NCBI RefSeq assembly: GCF_000186865.1
Contig: NW_008705572.1
Span: 703,384-767,383, forward strand
Direction: 5' to 3'
Source: Aureococcus anophagefferens
Taxonomy: Eukaryota; Sar; Pelagophyceae; Pelagomonadales; Pelagomonadaceae
Length of the DNA: 64,000 bases
A program made the translations under genes and the position numbers. Below the pieces are notes generated by a model that made no database searches, was not told the origin of the DNA, and saw only the letters and a list, made by a program, of their open reading frames with translations. How positions within the stretch are numbered: position 1 is the first letter of the stretch; every line of letters begins with the position of its first letter. This document shows positions 15,638-24,636 of this stretch, one piece after another.

Positions 15638-17812
15638 TTACACCCCCTCGGAGAACTTCGACCAGGTGTGCGCGAAGGCCGTCGCGTCGCCGAAGTCGAA
15701 GCGCGTGCCGTCGACGACGATCCCGCGGAGGCCGTCGCCGTCCGCGCAGCGCTGGAGCGCGGACGTGAGCCCGAAGACGCCGCGCTGGCGGCGGTTCGCG
15801 CGGACGTCGTCGTCGAGGTAGTCGAAGACGCGGGGCGGCAGGACGTACATGCCGAAGACCGTGAGCACGGAGTCGGGCCGGCCGTCGGACAGGCCCGGCA
15901 CCGCGAGGCCCGCGGCCTCCGCCGCGTCGGGCTTCTCGACCATCTGGGAGATCGCGAACGCGGGGACGTTGATCTTGCGCTGCGACGCCGTGTCGAGCTT
16001 GGCGAGGTCGTCGGCCGACGACGCCCGCTTCAGCGGCGTCTCCTCGACGGACCCGGCGACGACGCCGAAGTGGGACGCCTCGTCGGGCGTCGAGTACGCG
16101 ACGGCGACGGCGCCCTTCGCGGGGCTCTCGGCGTGCGCCGCGAGAAGCTGCTGCGCGCAGGAGAGCTCGCCCCGCGCCGTGTAGAGGTGGTCGCCTAAGA
16201 CCAGCAAAAAGGGCTCGTCGGGCACCGTCGGCGGCCCGCCGGCCGCGGAGGAGTGCCGCGCGACGAAGTCGCGCGCGCAGAGCACCGCGTGGCCCAGGCC
16301 GTCCTGCGTCTCCTGGCACACGAGATGCACGTGGCCGCCGAGGCGCTTCGCCGTCGCCGCGTAGGCCGCGGCCTTGGGCGGGAGCTGGTGCTCGTTCGAC
16401 GCGTCGAGCGGCGTCCGCATCAAAGCGCGCTCGTAGCTCGCGACGTCGCCGCGCTGGATCACGACGTACACTTGTTCCATGCCCGCGCGGTCCACGAGCT
16501 CCGCGATGGTCAGCATGAGCGCGGGCTTGACCAAACCGTCGGACACGTCGAGCACCGGCCAGAGCGGCGACGGCGTCACGTGCGACGCGGGGAAGAGCGC
16601 GCCGTGGTAGCCCGCGGCGGGGATGATGGCGCGCCGCACGCCGCGGGAGCCGCCGACGTCGATGCCGCAGCACCACAATCCCAGGTCGTTGGCGATGATC
16701 TTCAGCGCCGCGTCGCGCGCGGCCTCGGACCGCGCGACGAACTGGCACGAGCCCTCGCCGCCGCAGCCGACGCCCTTGCCGCCCCAGGTCAGTGTTTGGA
16801 GCGGCTCGTAGGCGAGGACGCGGTGCAGCGTCGGCGCGTCGAACTGCGCCGGGCACGTCGGCGCGCCGTATTTGTCGAAGTCGCGCGCGGCCTCCGTCAT
16901 GAGCGTTCCCAGCAGCTCCGCGTCGCCGGCCTCGACGGCCTTGAGGGCCCGGGCCACGAGGGCCCGGTTCACGGGCCCGAGCCACTCGTGGACGCCCCGG
17001 CCGACGTCGTCCGCCGGCGGGCCCGGGAAGGATTTTTGCAGCGACTCGAGCATCAACGGCGTGTCCTTGACGCAGCCGAGGTCGACGATGATTAAAAGGA
17101 TGGGCTTCGCGACGTCGACGACCTCGACCTCGAGCCGGTCGCCGTCGTAGGTCAGCAGCGTCGGCTGCGACCCGAACGCGCAGGCCTGGTCCATGCGGCC
17201 GCAGCGGCTCGGCGTCGCGATCTCGCCCTGGTACGCGTACTCCATCTCGCCCCGCGTCGACAGCTTGAGGCCGTAGCACTTGTTGAAGGCGCGCGCGACC
17301 AACACGCAGGCCGCCGCCGACGAGCTCAGGCCCTTGCGCAGGGGCAGCGTCGTCGTGTGCTGGTCGATCTCCACGCCCCCCACGCGGTGGTTCGTGAGCA
17401 CGACCCACGCGACGCCGCAGACGTAGGAGAAGAAGCCGCCCCCGGCGGCCAGCTTCGCGAGCGCGCGCCGCTCCATGGCGCAGGTGAAGGGGCCCAGGCG
17501 CGTGCCGTCGTTGTCCGTCGCCGTGAAGACGAGCTCCGCCTTCGCCGTCCGCCGCACGCGCGCGTAGAGGCCCTGCGTCGTGCCCAGCACGAGCGTCGCG
17601 CCGACGCCAATGGCCGGGTTGAAGCGCCGGAACGCGCCGCTCCAGTCGCTGTGCTCGCCGAAGAGGCAGAGCCGCCCGGGCACGAAGACCTCCTGGGCGA
17701 CCTGCGCGCCGCCCCCGCTCGGCGCGTCGGTCACCGTCAGGCTCGTGCGCGGCGACGCGTCGACGACCGGCGGCGGCGGCGTCGTGGCCGCGGGAGGCGG
17801 CGGCGGTGCCAT
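15638..17812 (-). CDS. GHMP sugar kinase fused to a nucleotidyltransferase
   Basis: Encodes 724 residues from ATG 17812. Residues about 35-400 are a GHMP kinase: VPGRLCLFGEHSDWSG at about 42 (substrate motif 1), PLRKGLSSSAAACVLVARAF at about 155 (the ATP-binding Gly/Ser-rich motif) and TWGGKGVGCGGEG near 340 (motif 3). Residues about 405-724 resemble GalU/UDP-glucose pyrophosphorylase-type transferases: WPVLDVSDGLVKPALMLTIAE, ETQDGLGHAVLCARDFV, FLLVLGDHLY, then MVEKP and FGMYVLPPRVFDYL, ending with DGTRFDFGDATAF. The kinase would make a sugar-1-phosphate and the transferase an NDP-sugar, a two-step salvage route. FKP-type fucose salvage enzymes fuse the same activities in the opposite order. 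The sugar is not clear from sequence. The canonical glycine-rich start of the transferase (GxGTRxxP) is weak or missing. Confidence 0.85.
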   Translation of the reverse strand: MAPPPPPAATTPPPPVVDASPRTSLTVTDAPSGGGAQVAQEVFVPGRLCLFGEHSDWSGAFRRFNPAIGVGATLVLGTTQGLYARVRRTAKAELVFTATDNDGTRLGPFTCAMERRALAKLAAGGGFFSYVCGVAWVVLTNHRVGGVEIDQHTTTLPLRKGLSSSAAACVLVARAFNKCYGLKLSTRGEMEYAYQGEIATPSRCGRMDQACAFGSQPTLLTYDGDRLEVEVVDVAKPILLIIVDLGCVKDTPLMLESLQKSFPGPPADDVGRGVHEWLGPVNRALVARALKAVEAGDAELLGTLMTEAARDFDKYGAPTCPAQFDAPTLHRVLAYEPLQTLTWGGKGVGCGGEGSCQFVARSEAARDAALKIIANDLGLWCCGIDVGGSRGVRRAIIPAAGYHGALFPASHVTPSPLWPVLDVSDGLVKPALMLTIAELVDRAGMEQVYVVIQRGDVASYERALMRTPLDASNEHQLPPKAAAYAATAKRLGGHVHLVCQETQDGLGHAVLCARDFVARHSSAAGGPPTVPDEPFLLVLGDHLYTARGELSCAQQLLAAHAESPAKGAVAVAYSTPDEASHFGVVAGSVEETPLKRASSADDLAKLDTASQRKINVPAFAISQMVEKPDAAEAAGLAVPGLSDGRPDSVLTVFGMYVLPPRVFDYLDDDVRANRRQRGVFGLTSALQRCADGDGLRGIVVDGTRFDFGDATAFAHTWSKFSEGV

Positions 17813-17986
17813 CGCAAGCGCTTAGCCAAGGCTGCCCAAGGCTGGAGTTTCTTGGCGAGTTGTGGAGAAATTTTGACCACTCAAAAACTTGGCCCCCCAA
17901 GCGCGCTGCCACCTTGTCCGAACAACCTTGTCCGAACAAGCCCTCGAAAACGCGCCCGCCGGCCGCCGGAGACGCGCCTCGCTCCC

Positions 17987-18583
17987 ATGGCGCGCGTCCT
18001 GATGCTCTGCGCCGCGGCCGCGGCCTTCTCCCAGGTCAACAAGGCCCCGAAGAAGGCCTCCATGTTCCCGACGCGGGAGACGCCGCCGACGGCCGTGCTC
18101 GCCGCCCAGCTGAGCGCCCTGCAGCGCCGCGACATCGCGGGGACCTTCGCGCTCTTCTCGCGCGCGCGCAAGCTGCAGATCACGGAGACGGCGGCCGTCG
18201 ACCGGCGGCAGACGGCGATCCCGCTCGACGTCGTGCTGGGGAAGCTCGAGGACGCGCTCGACGAGTCGTGCCCCGGGCTCCTGGGCCACGAGAGGTGCGA
18301 GGTGCTGAGCAGCCTCGCGCTCTCCGAGTACGACGGCGTGCACCTCCCCAAGTGGCGCTGCCGCGTCCGCGTGCTCGGCGAAGGCGGCGCGGCGCGGAGC
18401 TACCAGTTCCACCTCACGCGCCAGTCGGACCCGCCGCCGCCGACCATCGACTTCGACGAGAAGTACGACAAGTGCCGCGACATCGACGGCTTCGAGGGCT
18501 GCTGGTTCGTCTGGCGCATCGAGCCCGAGGACGGCGGCCTCAAGGTCGCGGCCGCGCCGAAGCCCGAGCTCGTCCCGGCGTAG
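17987..18583 (+). CDS. Small plastid-targeted DUF4864-like protein
   Basis: Encodes 198 residues from ATG 17987, the first Met with a targeting peptide: MARVLMLCAAAAAFSQVNK has an A-A-F motif. The body begins LAAQLSALQRRDIAGTFALF, the pattern of DUF4864-type proteins (helix, 'L-x-A-L-x-x-x-D', then a cone-like beta sheet). It ends with a well-formed strand region (GFEGCWFVWRIEPEDGG). The role is unknown; similar small proteins occur in chloroplasts and cyanobacteria. It is divergent from the kinase fusion gene, with 174 bp between the two start codons. Confidence 0.7.
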   Translation: MARVLMLCAAAAAFSQVNKAPKKASMFPTRETPPTAVLAAQLSALQRRDIAGTFALFSRARKLQITETAAVDRRQTAIPLDVVLGKLEDALDESCPGLLGHERCEVLSSLALSEYDGVHLPKWRCRVRVLGEGGAARSYQFHLTRQSDPPPPTIDFDEKYDKCRDIDGFEGCWFVWRIEPEDGGLKVAAAPKPELVPA

Positions 18584-18694
18584 GCGCCGGGGCGATTCGC
18601 TGTACATACGAACCATGCTCGGTGTGGGGGAGACAGCAGTGAGTATGAGACCAAAAGAGGAGGCGGCGCGCGGGGGCGGAGGTGGCGGACATCG

Positions 18695-19099
18695 TCAGAA
18701 GGAGCCCCGCGTGTCGGAGTCGGCGCTGTTGCCGCGGCTCCGCGCGCCGGCCGTCACGGCCTTGAGGACCGACGGCTTGCTCTGGCTCGCCTGGCCCTCC
18801 AGCGACTTGCGCTTCGCGACGGCGACGCCGTGCGCGAAGCGGTCCGGGATCGCGCCCTCCGGCGCCGCCTGCGGCGTCGACCCGGACTTGAAGCGCAGCA
18901 TGGCGCGGATGCCGTTGCCCGCCTTCTTCCAGTTGGCCTTCGCGCGCGCGCTCGACTCGTCGCCGCTGATGATCTTCTTGAGGATCGGCGTGGTGCCCTG
19001 CGACTCCTTGGACGACGCGCGCTTGCGCGCCTGGGCCTCGGCGTGCGCGAAGCGGTTCACGGGCGGCACGTTCGGGGACGTCTCGGCGAGGGCGGCCAT
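18695..19099 (-). CDS. 134-residue basic protein with an internal duplication
   Basis: Start ATG at 19099. The protein contains the same motif twice: RFAHAEAQARKRASS then TTPILKKIISG (residues about 16-46), and RFAHGVAVAKRKSLEG then KPSVLKAVTAG (about 87-117). In each copy an R-F-A-H opening is followed by a basic stretch and a P-x-L-K-x-(I/V) end. Between them is KANWKKAGNGIRAMLRFKSG. No known domain is recognised. The duplicated short basic helices suggest a binding peptide, perhaps for nucleic acid, membranes or tubulin, but nothing proves it. Confidence 0.6.
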   Translation of the reverse strand: MAALAETSPNVPPVNRFAHAEAQARKRASSKESQGTTPILKKIISGDESSARAKANWKKAGNGIRAMLRFKSGSTPQAAPEGAIPDRFAHGVAVAKRKSLEGQASQSKPSVLKAVTAGARSRGNSADSDTRGSF

Positions 19100-19274
19100 C
19101 GGTCAGGGAGCGGGCGGCGCGTGGATTGAGCGCTCCCGGCGGTCGGGGAGCGGGCGGCGCGTCGATTAAGAACTCCAGAGCCAACTGGGGCTACCCAGGC
19201 GGTTCACCATCGGCACGTTGATCTCGTTGCTCTCACTTACAAACTCGTCCGCGGCCTCGAGCACCAGGACCACC

Positions 19275-20262
19275 ATGGCCGACGCGGAGAAACCGCAGTT
19301 CGTCGCGAGCGACGGGACCGTCTTCGACAAGAAGTACAAGGTCAAGAAGTGCGTGGCGGCCCCCGCGCCTTCCCGCCCGCGGCTGCCCCGCCCGGCTGCC
19401 CCCGTGCGACGCCCATCGTACGCGTCGCAGGTACGAGTTCAAGCTCAAGTACACGTTCACGGACAAGAAGGGCGAGAAGCTGGCCAAGCCGCCGGGCGCC
19501 ATCGACGGCCAGCCCTTCGACATGGCGGACTGCGAGGGCTGCGAGCTCGTCGTCGCGGACCGGTGCGACCAGGTGCAGATCGACGTGCTGAAGAGCTGCA
19601 AGGTCTTCGTGGGCGCGTCGAGCGAGGCCGTCTTCGTGCGCAACTGCAGCGACTCCGTCTTCTACCTCGCGTGCAAGCAGCTGCGGACGCGCGACTGCGT
19701 CAACTGCACGTTCTACCTCTACGCGCAGACGGAGCCCATCATCGAGACGTCGACGGGCATGAAGTTCGCGCCCTTCAGGGGCGGCTACGCGGAGCAGGCG
19801 GCCCACATGGCCGCGGCGAACCTGGACCCCGCCATCAACCTGTGGTGGGGCCTCTTCGACTTCAACGACGAGGCGAAGACGGGCAAGAACTGGTCCTACG
19901 TGCCCGACGCGGAGCAGGCCGAGCCCTGGTTCCCCAACGGCGGCGCGGACCAGGTCTGCGCGATCACGGCGCCCGGGTCGCGGTCGTCGCTCCCGTCGCA
20001 GAACGGCGGCAACTTCGGCAACTCCTCGGGCGGCATGATGTCCTTCGACTTCAACACGTCGCTCGAGGCCGCGGAGCAGGCCCACCTCGAGATGGAGGCC
20101 AACACGCAGCCCCCGCCGCCCGCCGCGCCGCCGGCCGCGCCGGCCGCCGCGCCGCCGCCGCCCGTCGCCGAGATGGCCGCCGCGACGATCGCGCCGCCCG
20201 CGCCCGCGCCGCCCGCCGCCGGCGCCGCGGGCGCGCCGCCGCCGCCGCCCGCCGCGGCCTAG
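19275..20262 (+). CDS. TBCC/XRP2-like C-CAP domain protein, two exons
   Basis: Exon 1 is 19275-19348 and exon 2 19431-20262; the 82-nt intron has gt at 19349 and cgcag at 19430, and joining restores frame (301 residues). The joined start reads DKKYKVKK then YEFKLKYTFTDKKG. Residues about 55-165 form a tubulin-cofactor-C beta-helix: FDMADCEGCELVVADRCD, VFVGASSEAVFVRNCSDSVF, LACKQLRTRDCVNCTFYLYA, QTEPIIETSTGMKF. The order and the QxRxRDC motif match XRP2 and TBCC, whose catalytic Arg in that motif stimulates GTP hydrolysis by ARL3 or tubulin. WGLFDFNDEAKTGKNWSYV follows, as in XRP2. The C-terminal 100 residues are Pro/Ala-rich. A role in ciliary trafficking is plausible. Confidence 0.85.
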
Positions 20263-20489
20263 CTCGCCTCGCCTCGCCCCGCGTCTGGCGTCGAGCACCG
20301 CCGGTCCTCCGCCTCCCGCCGCTCCGCCGCGCCCGCCGGGAACTCCATACAGTGCCGATTCGCGGGCGGACGCGCGGCGCGCGGGGTCGCCGGCGGGGGG
20401 ATGTGCTCGCATGCCTGGCCTCGCCCCCGAGCAGATCGAGGCCCCACACCGCTAATTCTCGGTCTAGGGGCCAGCTAGGTAAGCGCGCG

Positions 20490-21872
20490 TCAGCGGCCGA
20501 GCGCCGCGCGGCAGCGGTCCGCCTGCTCTCCGATGGATCCCCCTTGCGGCACGCCCAGCGCCTGGCACGCGGCCGCGAGGGTGGCGCAGACCGGCGCTTC
20601 CGCGAGGCCGAGCTGGCGACGAAGGACGTCGCAGGTCTCGACGATCGTCGGCGTCCCCGCGCTGTGGATCACCGTCGCCGTCGGCGGTTGCACGCTGTGA
20701 ATCACCGTCGCCGTCGGCGGTTGCACGCTGACGACCTCAGCTCGTACCACCCCCGGTTGTGCGGAGAGCTCGGACTCCTTGGCCAGCTCCGTCGGCTTCG
20801 CGCCCACTTCGACGGCGGGCTCGTAGAGGTTGCTCGCCGCGGCGTCGGCCTCGCTCTGAGCCAGGCCGAACAGCTGGGCCCGCAGCTCTGACTCCGTGGC
20901 CAGCTCCGTCGGCTTCGCGCCCACTTCGACGGCGGGCTCGTAGAGGCTGTTCGCCGCGGAGTCGGCCTCGCTCCTGGCCTTGCACGCGTCGCGTATCCCC
21001 TGCGCCAACTCGGCGTCGCGGTGGCCGGGCGCCACCTTCATGCCCGCCTGGTACGCGGCGTAGGCATCGTCGTACCTCCCCATCGCGTGCAGCGCCGCGC
21101 CCTTGCGCAAGTAGCCCTTGGGCCAGGTCGGGCTCAGCTCGATGCACTTCTCTGCGTCGGCGAGGGCCTTGACCGGGTCGCCCTTGCTCGTGAAGGCCGC
21201 CGCGCGAAGGCTGTAGTGGGTGCTCTTCTTGCTATCGAGGCCGATGGCCGTCGTGTAGTGGGCGATGGCGCCGTCGAAGTCATTGGCCTGGAAGCACTTG
21301 TTCCCGGCGGCGTCGTTCCAGTCGGCGGCTTTCGTCGAAGCGCCCTTGGACGCGGCGGCTTTGAGGTGGTCGCCCTGCTTGATGAGGATAAAATCGACTC
21401 GGATCGGCCTCCCGAAGCACGTTCCCGCTCTGAGCATCGCTTCAAATTCCTCGTAATCCACGAAGCCATCGTGATTCGTGTCGGCCGCTTTGAAGACGTC
21501 GAGCGACGGAGGCTCGCCGAGCAAAGGGCAGACCGCCGCGAAATCTTCCCAACAGATCCTGCCGCTCCCGCCGGCGCTCCGGTCGCAGAACTTGAACACT
21601 TCAAAGGGATGGATGGGCTTCCTTAGGAGTGCTTCGTTAAACTGAGTGTGACCCCGTTTAAATTTCTTCTTCGTCTCCTTGCTCTCGAGGATGAAGTCCT
21701 CGCTGACGCGGTTCTCGAGCACGCCGTCGTCGTAGCGCACGTCGTAGGTCCCGTCGTTGCGGGCCTTCGCGATGGTGGCCGGGAAGCGCTTGGCGCGGCC
21801 GCGGAACCGCGCCTCGACGCGGTCGCCCGCGCGGAACTTAAATTCGGCATGCGCGCTGGCCTGGCAGCCCAT
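20490..21872 (-). CDS. Tudor-like, EF-hand and TPR protein with lipidation-like N-terminus
   Basis: Encodes 460 residues from ATG 21872. The start MGCQASAH fits N-myristoylation (Gly2) and palmitoylation (Cys3), which favours this Met over the upstream in-frame one. Residues about 12-65 form a Tudor/Agenet-like barrel (GDRVEARFRGRAKRFPATIA, GTYDVRYDDGVLENRV). Residues about 85-150 hold EF-hands; the clear loop is DTNHDGFVDYEEF with all Ca ligands. Residues about 185-300 are three TPRs (GNKCFQANDFDGAIAHYTTA, LRAAAFTSKGDPVKALADAE, LRKGAALHAMGRYDDAYAAY), similar to Hop/STI1-type clamps. The tail carries a 39-residue unit twice and an 11-residue unit (QPPTATVIHSV) twice. A calcium-regulated membrane adaptor is a fair guess. 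Confidence 0.8.
   Translation of the reverse strand: MGCQASAHAEFKFRAGDRVEARFRGRAKRFPATIAKARNDGTYDVRYDDGVLENRVSEDFILESKETKKKFKRGHTQFNEALLRKPIHPFEVFKFCDRSAGGSGRICWEDFAAVCPLLGEPPSLDVFKAADTNHDGFVDYEEFEAMLRAGTCFGRPIRVDFILIKQGDHLKAAASKGASTKAADWNDAAGNKCFQANDFDGAIAHYTTAIGLDSKKSTHYSLRAAAFTSKGDPVKALADAEKCIELSPTWPKGYLRKGAALHAMGRYDDAYAAYQAGMKVAPGHRDAELAQGIRDACKARSEADSAANSLYEPAVEVGAKPTELATESELRAQLFGLAQSEADAAASNLYEPAVEVGAKPTELAKESELSAQPGVVRAEVVSVQPPTATVIHSVQPPTATVIHSAGTPTIVETCDVLRRQLGLAEAPVCATLAAACQALGVPQGGSIGEQADRCRAALGR
20662..20727. repeat. 33-nt tandem repeat (two copies)
   Basis: Two adjoining near-identical copies differing by one base at the sixth position, encoding QPPTATVIHS-type units in the tail of the Tudor/EF-hand/TPR gene. 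Confidence 0.85.
20755..20990. repeat. 117-nt tandem repeat (two copies)
   Basis: Two copies of a 39-codon unit (core YEPAVEVGAKPTELA) in the tail of the Tudor/EF-hand/TPR gene. They differ at a few positions, so the duplication is fairly recent. Confidence 0.85.
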
Positions 21873-22025
21873 AATTCTACATCCAATGGGAATGGGAATG
21901 CTCAGCTCATATCGCGCAAGCCTAGCCGAACGTGACGACAAAACCTTGATTGACCTGCGTTGAACCTGGGCTCCACGCTTGACTCAATCCGCCGTCGCCT
22001 GTGCAAGGCCGCAGGTGCTGAGAGC

Positions 22026-24605
22026 ATGATGGTGTTCCTCGCTCTCCTTGCAGGCGCGCGAGCCCTGCGGCCCGCGGCGCGGCCGCGATCGCTGGCGCGC
22101 GGCTTGGCGACGCGGCGTCCGGCGGCCTACGACGTCGCCGAGGTCGAGGCGCGGTGGCAGGCGCGCTGGGACGACGAGAAGACCTTCGCGAGCGAGCGGC
22201 GCGAGGGCCGCGAGAAGAAGTACGTGCTCGACATGTTCCCCTACCCGAGCGGGTCCGGCCTGCACGTGGGCCACCCGGAGGGCTACACGGCGACGGACAT
22301 CATGAGCCGCTACTGGCGCATGCGCGGCTACGACGTGCTCCACCCCATGGGCTGGGACGCCTTCGGCCTGCCGGCGGAGCAGCACGCCATCAACACGGGC
22401 ACGCACCCGCGGGAGACGACCCTGACGAACATCGGCACCTTCAAGCGCCAGCTCAAGTCGCTCGGCCTCTCGTACGACTGGGACCGGGAGCTGTCGACGA
22501 CGGACCCCGACTACGTGCGCTGGACGCAGTGGATCTTCCTCCAGCTCTTCAAGGTGGGCCTCGCGGAGCAGAAGGAGGTGCCCGTGAACTGGTGCCCGGC
22601 CCTGGGCACGGTCCTCGCGAACGAGGAGATCATCGACGGCCTCAGCGAGCGCGGGTCGCACCCCGTCGTCCGCGCGCCGCTGCGCCAGTGGGTGCTCAAG
22701 ATCACGGACTACGCGGACAAGCTGCTCGACGGCCTCGACGACCTCGACTGGCCCGCGGGGACCCTGCGGTCCCAGCGCGAGTGGATCGGCCGGTCCGAGG
22801 GCGCCGCGGTGAAGTTCCGGGTCCAGGGCTTGGAGGACGAGACCGTCGAGGTCTTCACGACGCGGCCGGACACGCTCATGGGCGCGACCTACGTGTGCCT
22901 GGCGCCGGAGCACCCCCTCGTGGCGCGCCTGTCGGACTCGAACCGGGAGGCCGTCGACGCGTACGTCGCCGCGGCGGCGCGGAAGTCGGATCTGGATCGG
23001 ACGGCGACGTCGGAGAAGACGGGCGTGCCCACGGGGAGCTCGGTCGTCCACCCGCTCACGGGCGAGGCCCTGCCCCTCTGGGTCGCGGACTACGTGCTCG
23101 GCGCCTACGGCACGGGCGCCGTGATGGCCGTGCCCGCGCACGACGCGCGCGACTTCGCGTTCGCCGAGGCCTTCGACCTGCCCGTCAAGGTCGTCGTCGA
23201 GTCCAAGGCCGGCGCCGAGGACGAGCTGCCCTTCGTCGGGTCGGGCGTCGCCGTGAATTCCGGCGAGAAGTACGACGGCCTGAAGACGGCCAAGGCCAAG
23301 AAGGCCGTGACGTACGATCTCGATCAACAGGACGCGGGCGGCACGCAGGTGACCTACAAGCTCCGCGACTGGGTCTTCAGCCGCCAGCGCTACTGGGGCG
23401 AGCCCATCCCCATCACCTTCCCCGTGCTCGACGGCGACGGCGCGCCGTTGCAAGCGGACGGCGCCGTCGACCCGCGGACCGCGGCCGACGAGGCGTTCGT
23501 GGTGGACTACGCGAACCCCGCGCCCGTGCCCGAGGGCGAGCTGCCCCTGAAGCTGCCGGAGACGGACGACTACGCGCCCGGCGACGACCCGGCCGGGTGC
23601 CTCGCGCGCGTCAAGGACTGGCGCTTCTACGTCGAGGACGGCCGCTGGCGCGCGCGCGAGACGAACACGATGCCCCAGTGGGCCGGCTCCTGCTGGTACT
23701 ACATGCGCTACGCGGACAACGCCAACGACGAAAAGATGATCGGCGACGCCGCGGACAAGTCCTGGCTGCCCGTGGACCTCTACGTCGGCGGCGCGGAGCA
23801 CGCGGTGCTCCACCTGCTCTACGCGCGGTTCTGGCACAAGGTGCTCTACGACATCGGCGCGACGACGCACGAGGAGCCCTTCGCGAAGCTCGTGCACCAG
23901 GGCCTCATCCTCGGGTCCGACGGCGAGAAGATGTCCAAGTCGCGGGGCAACGTCGTGAACCCGGACGAGGTCATCGGCGAGCACGGCGCGGACGCGCTGC
24001 GGCTCTACGAGATGTTCATGGGGCCGCTCGAGGCCGTCAAGCCCTGGCAGACGGCCCAGGTGTCGGGCGTCGTGCGCTTCCGGGACCGCGTCTACGCCGC
24101 GTGCGCCAAGGCGTCCGCGGACGCGCCGCCGCTCGACCAGGAAACGGACGCGCTGCTCCACAAGACCATGCGCAAGGTCACGGGCGACATCGACGCCCTC
24201 GGCTTCAACACGGCCATCTCCGCGCTCATGGTCCTAGCGACGAAGCTCTCCGGCCTCGAGACGCCGCCCGCGGACGCGTGCGAGAAGCTCGCCTTGATGG
24301 TGAGCCCCTTCGCGCCGCACCTCGGCGAGGAGTGCTGGCGGCTCCTCGGCCACGCTGAGTCCCTCGCGTACGCGCCCTGGGTCGAGTGGGACGAGGCCAA
24401 GTGCGTCGACGCCACCGTGACCATGGCCGTCCAGGTCAACGGCAAGGTGAGGGCGACGATCGAGCTCGCGCCCGACGCGCCGGAGGACGAGGCGCGGGCC
24501 CTCGGCCTCGGCGACGCCGCCGTCGCCAAGTTCACGGACGGCAAGGACATCAAGAAGGTCATATACGTCCCGGGCAAGATCCTCAACGTCGTCGTCGCCA
24601 AGTAG
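22026..24605 (+). CDS. LARS2: Leucyl-tRNA synthetase, organellar (bacterial type)
   Basis: Encodes 859 residues from ATG 22026. The enzyme attaches leucine to tRNA-Leu. Class I signatures are HVGH (HIGH equivalent, in the segment PYPSGSGLHVGHPEGY) at about 75 and KMSKSRGNVVNP at about 638. The CP1 editing domain is present (TTRPDTLMGATYVCLAPEHP, and GTGAVMAVPAHDARDFAFA, with the conserved editing Asp). QWAGSCWYYMRY and the C-terminal LAQVNGK-like segment (AVQVNGKVRATIEL) are typical of bacterial LeuS. The N-terminus (MMVFLALLAGARALRPAARP) is a hydrophobic plus Arg-rich leader, so the enzyme should go to plastid, mitochondrion or both. The length matches E. coli LeuRS (860). It is divergent from the Tudor/TPR gene, with 153 bp between starts. 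Confidence 0.96.
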   Translation: MMVFLALLAGARALRPAARPRSLARGLATRRPAAYDVAEVEARWQARWDDEKTFASERREGREKKYVLDMFPYPSGSGLHVGHPEGYTATDIMSRYWRMRGYDVLHPMGWDAFGLPAEQHAINTGTHPRETTLTNIGTFKRQLKSLGLSYDWDRELSTTDPDYVRWTQWIFLQLFKVGLAEQKEVPVNWCPALGTVLANEEIIDGLSERGSHPVVRAPLRQWVLKITDYADKLLDGLDDLDWPAGTLRSQREWIGRSEGAAVKFRVQGLEDETVEVFTTRPDTLMGATYVCLAPEHPLVARLSDSNREAVDAYVAAAARKSDLDRTATSEKTGVPTGSSVVHPLTGEALPLWVADYVLGAYGTGAVMAVPAHDARDFAFAEAFDLPVKVVVESKAGAEDELPFVGSGVAVNSGEKYDGLKTAKAKKAVTYDLDQQDAGGTQVTYKLRDWVFSRQRYWGEPIPITFPVLDGDGAPLQADGAVDPRTAADEAFVVDYANPAPVPEGELPLKLPETDDYAPGDDPAGCLARVKDWRFYVEDGRWRARETNTMPQWAGSCWYYMRYADNANDEKMIGDAADKSWLPVDLYVGGAEHAVLHLLYARFWHKVLYDIGATTHEEPFAKLVHQGLILGSDGEKMSKSRGNVVNPDEVIGEHGADALRLYEMFMGPLEAVKPWQTAQVSGVVRFRDRVYAACAKASADAPPLDQETDALLHKTMRKVTGDIDALGFNTAISALMVLATKLSGLETPPADACEKLALMVSPFAPHLGEECWRLLGHAESLAYAPWVEWDEAKCVDATVTMAVQVNGKVRATIELAPDAPEDEARALGLGDAAVAKFTDGKDIKKVIYVPGKILNVVVAK

Positions 24606-24636
24606 GGGGTCCTTAGGCGTTAATAAGGTCGACGGC

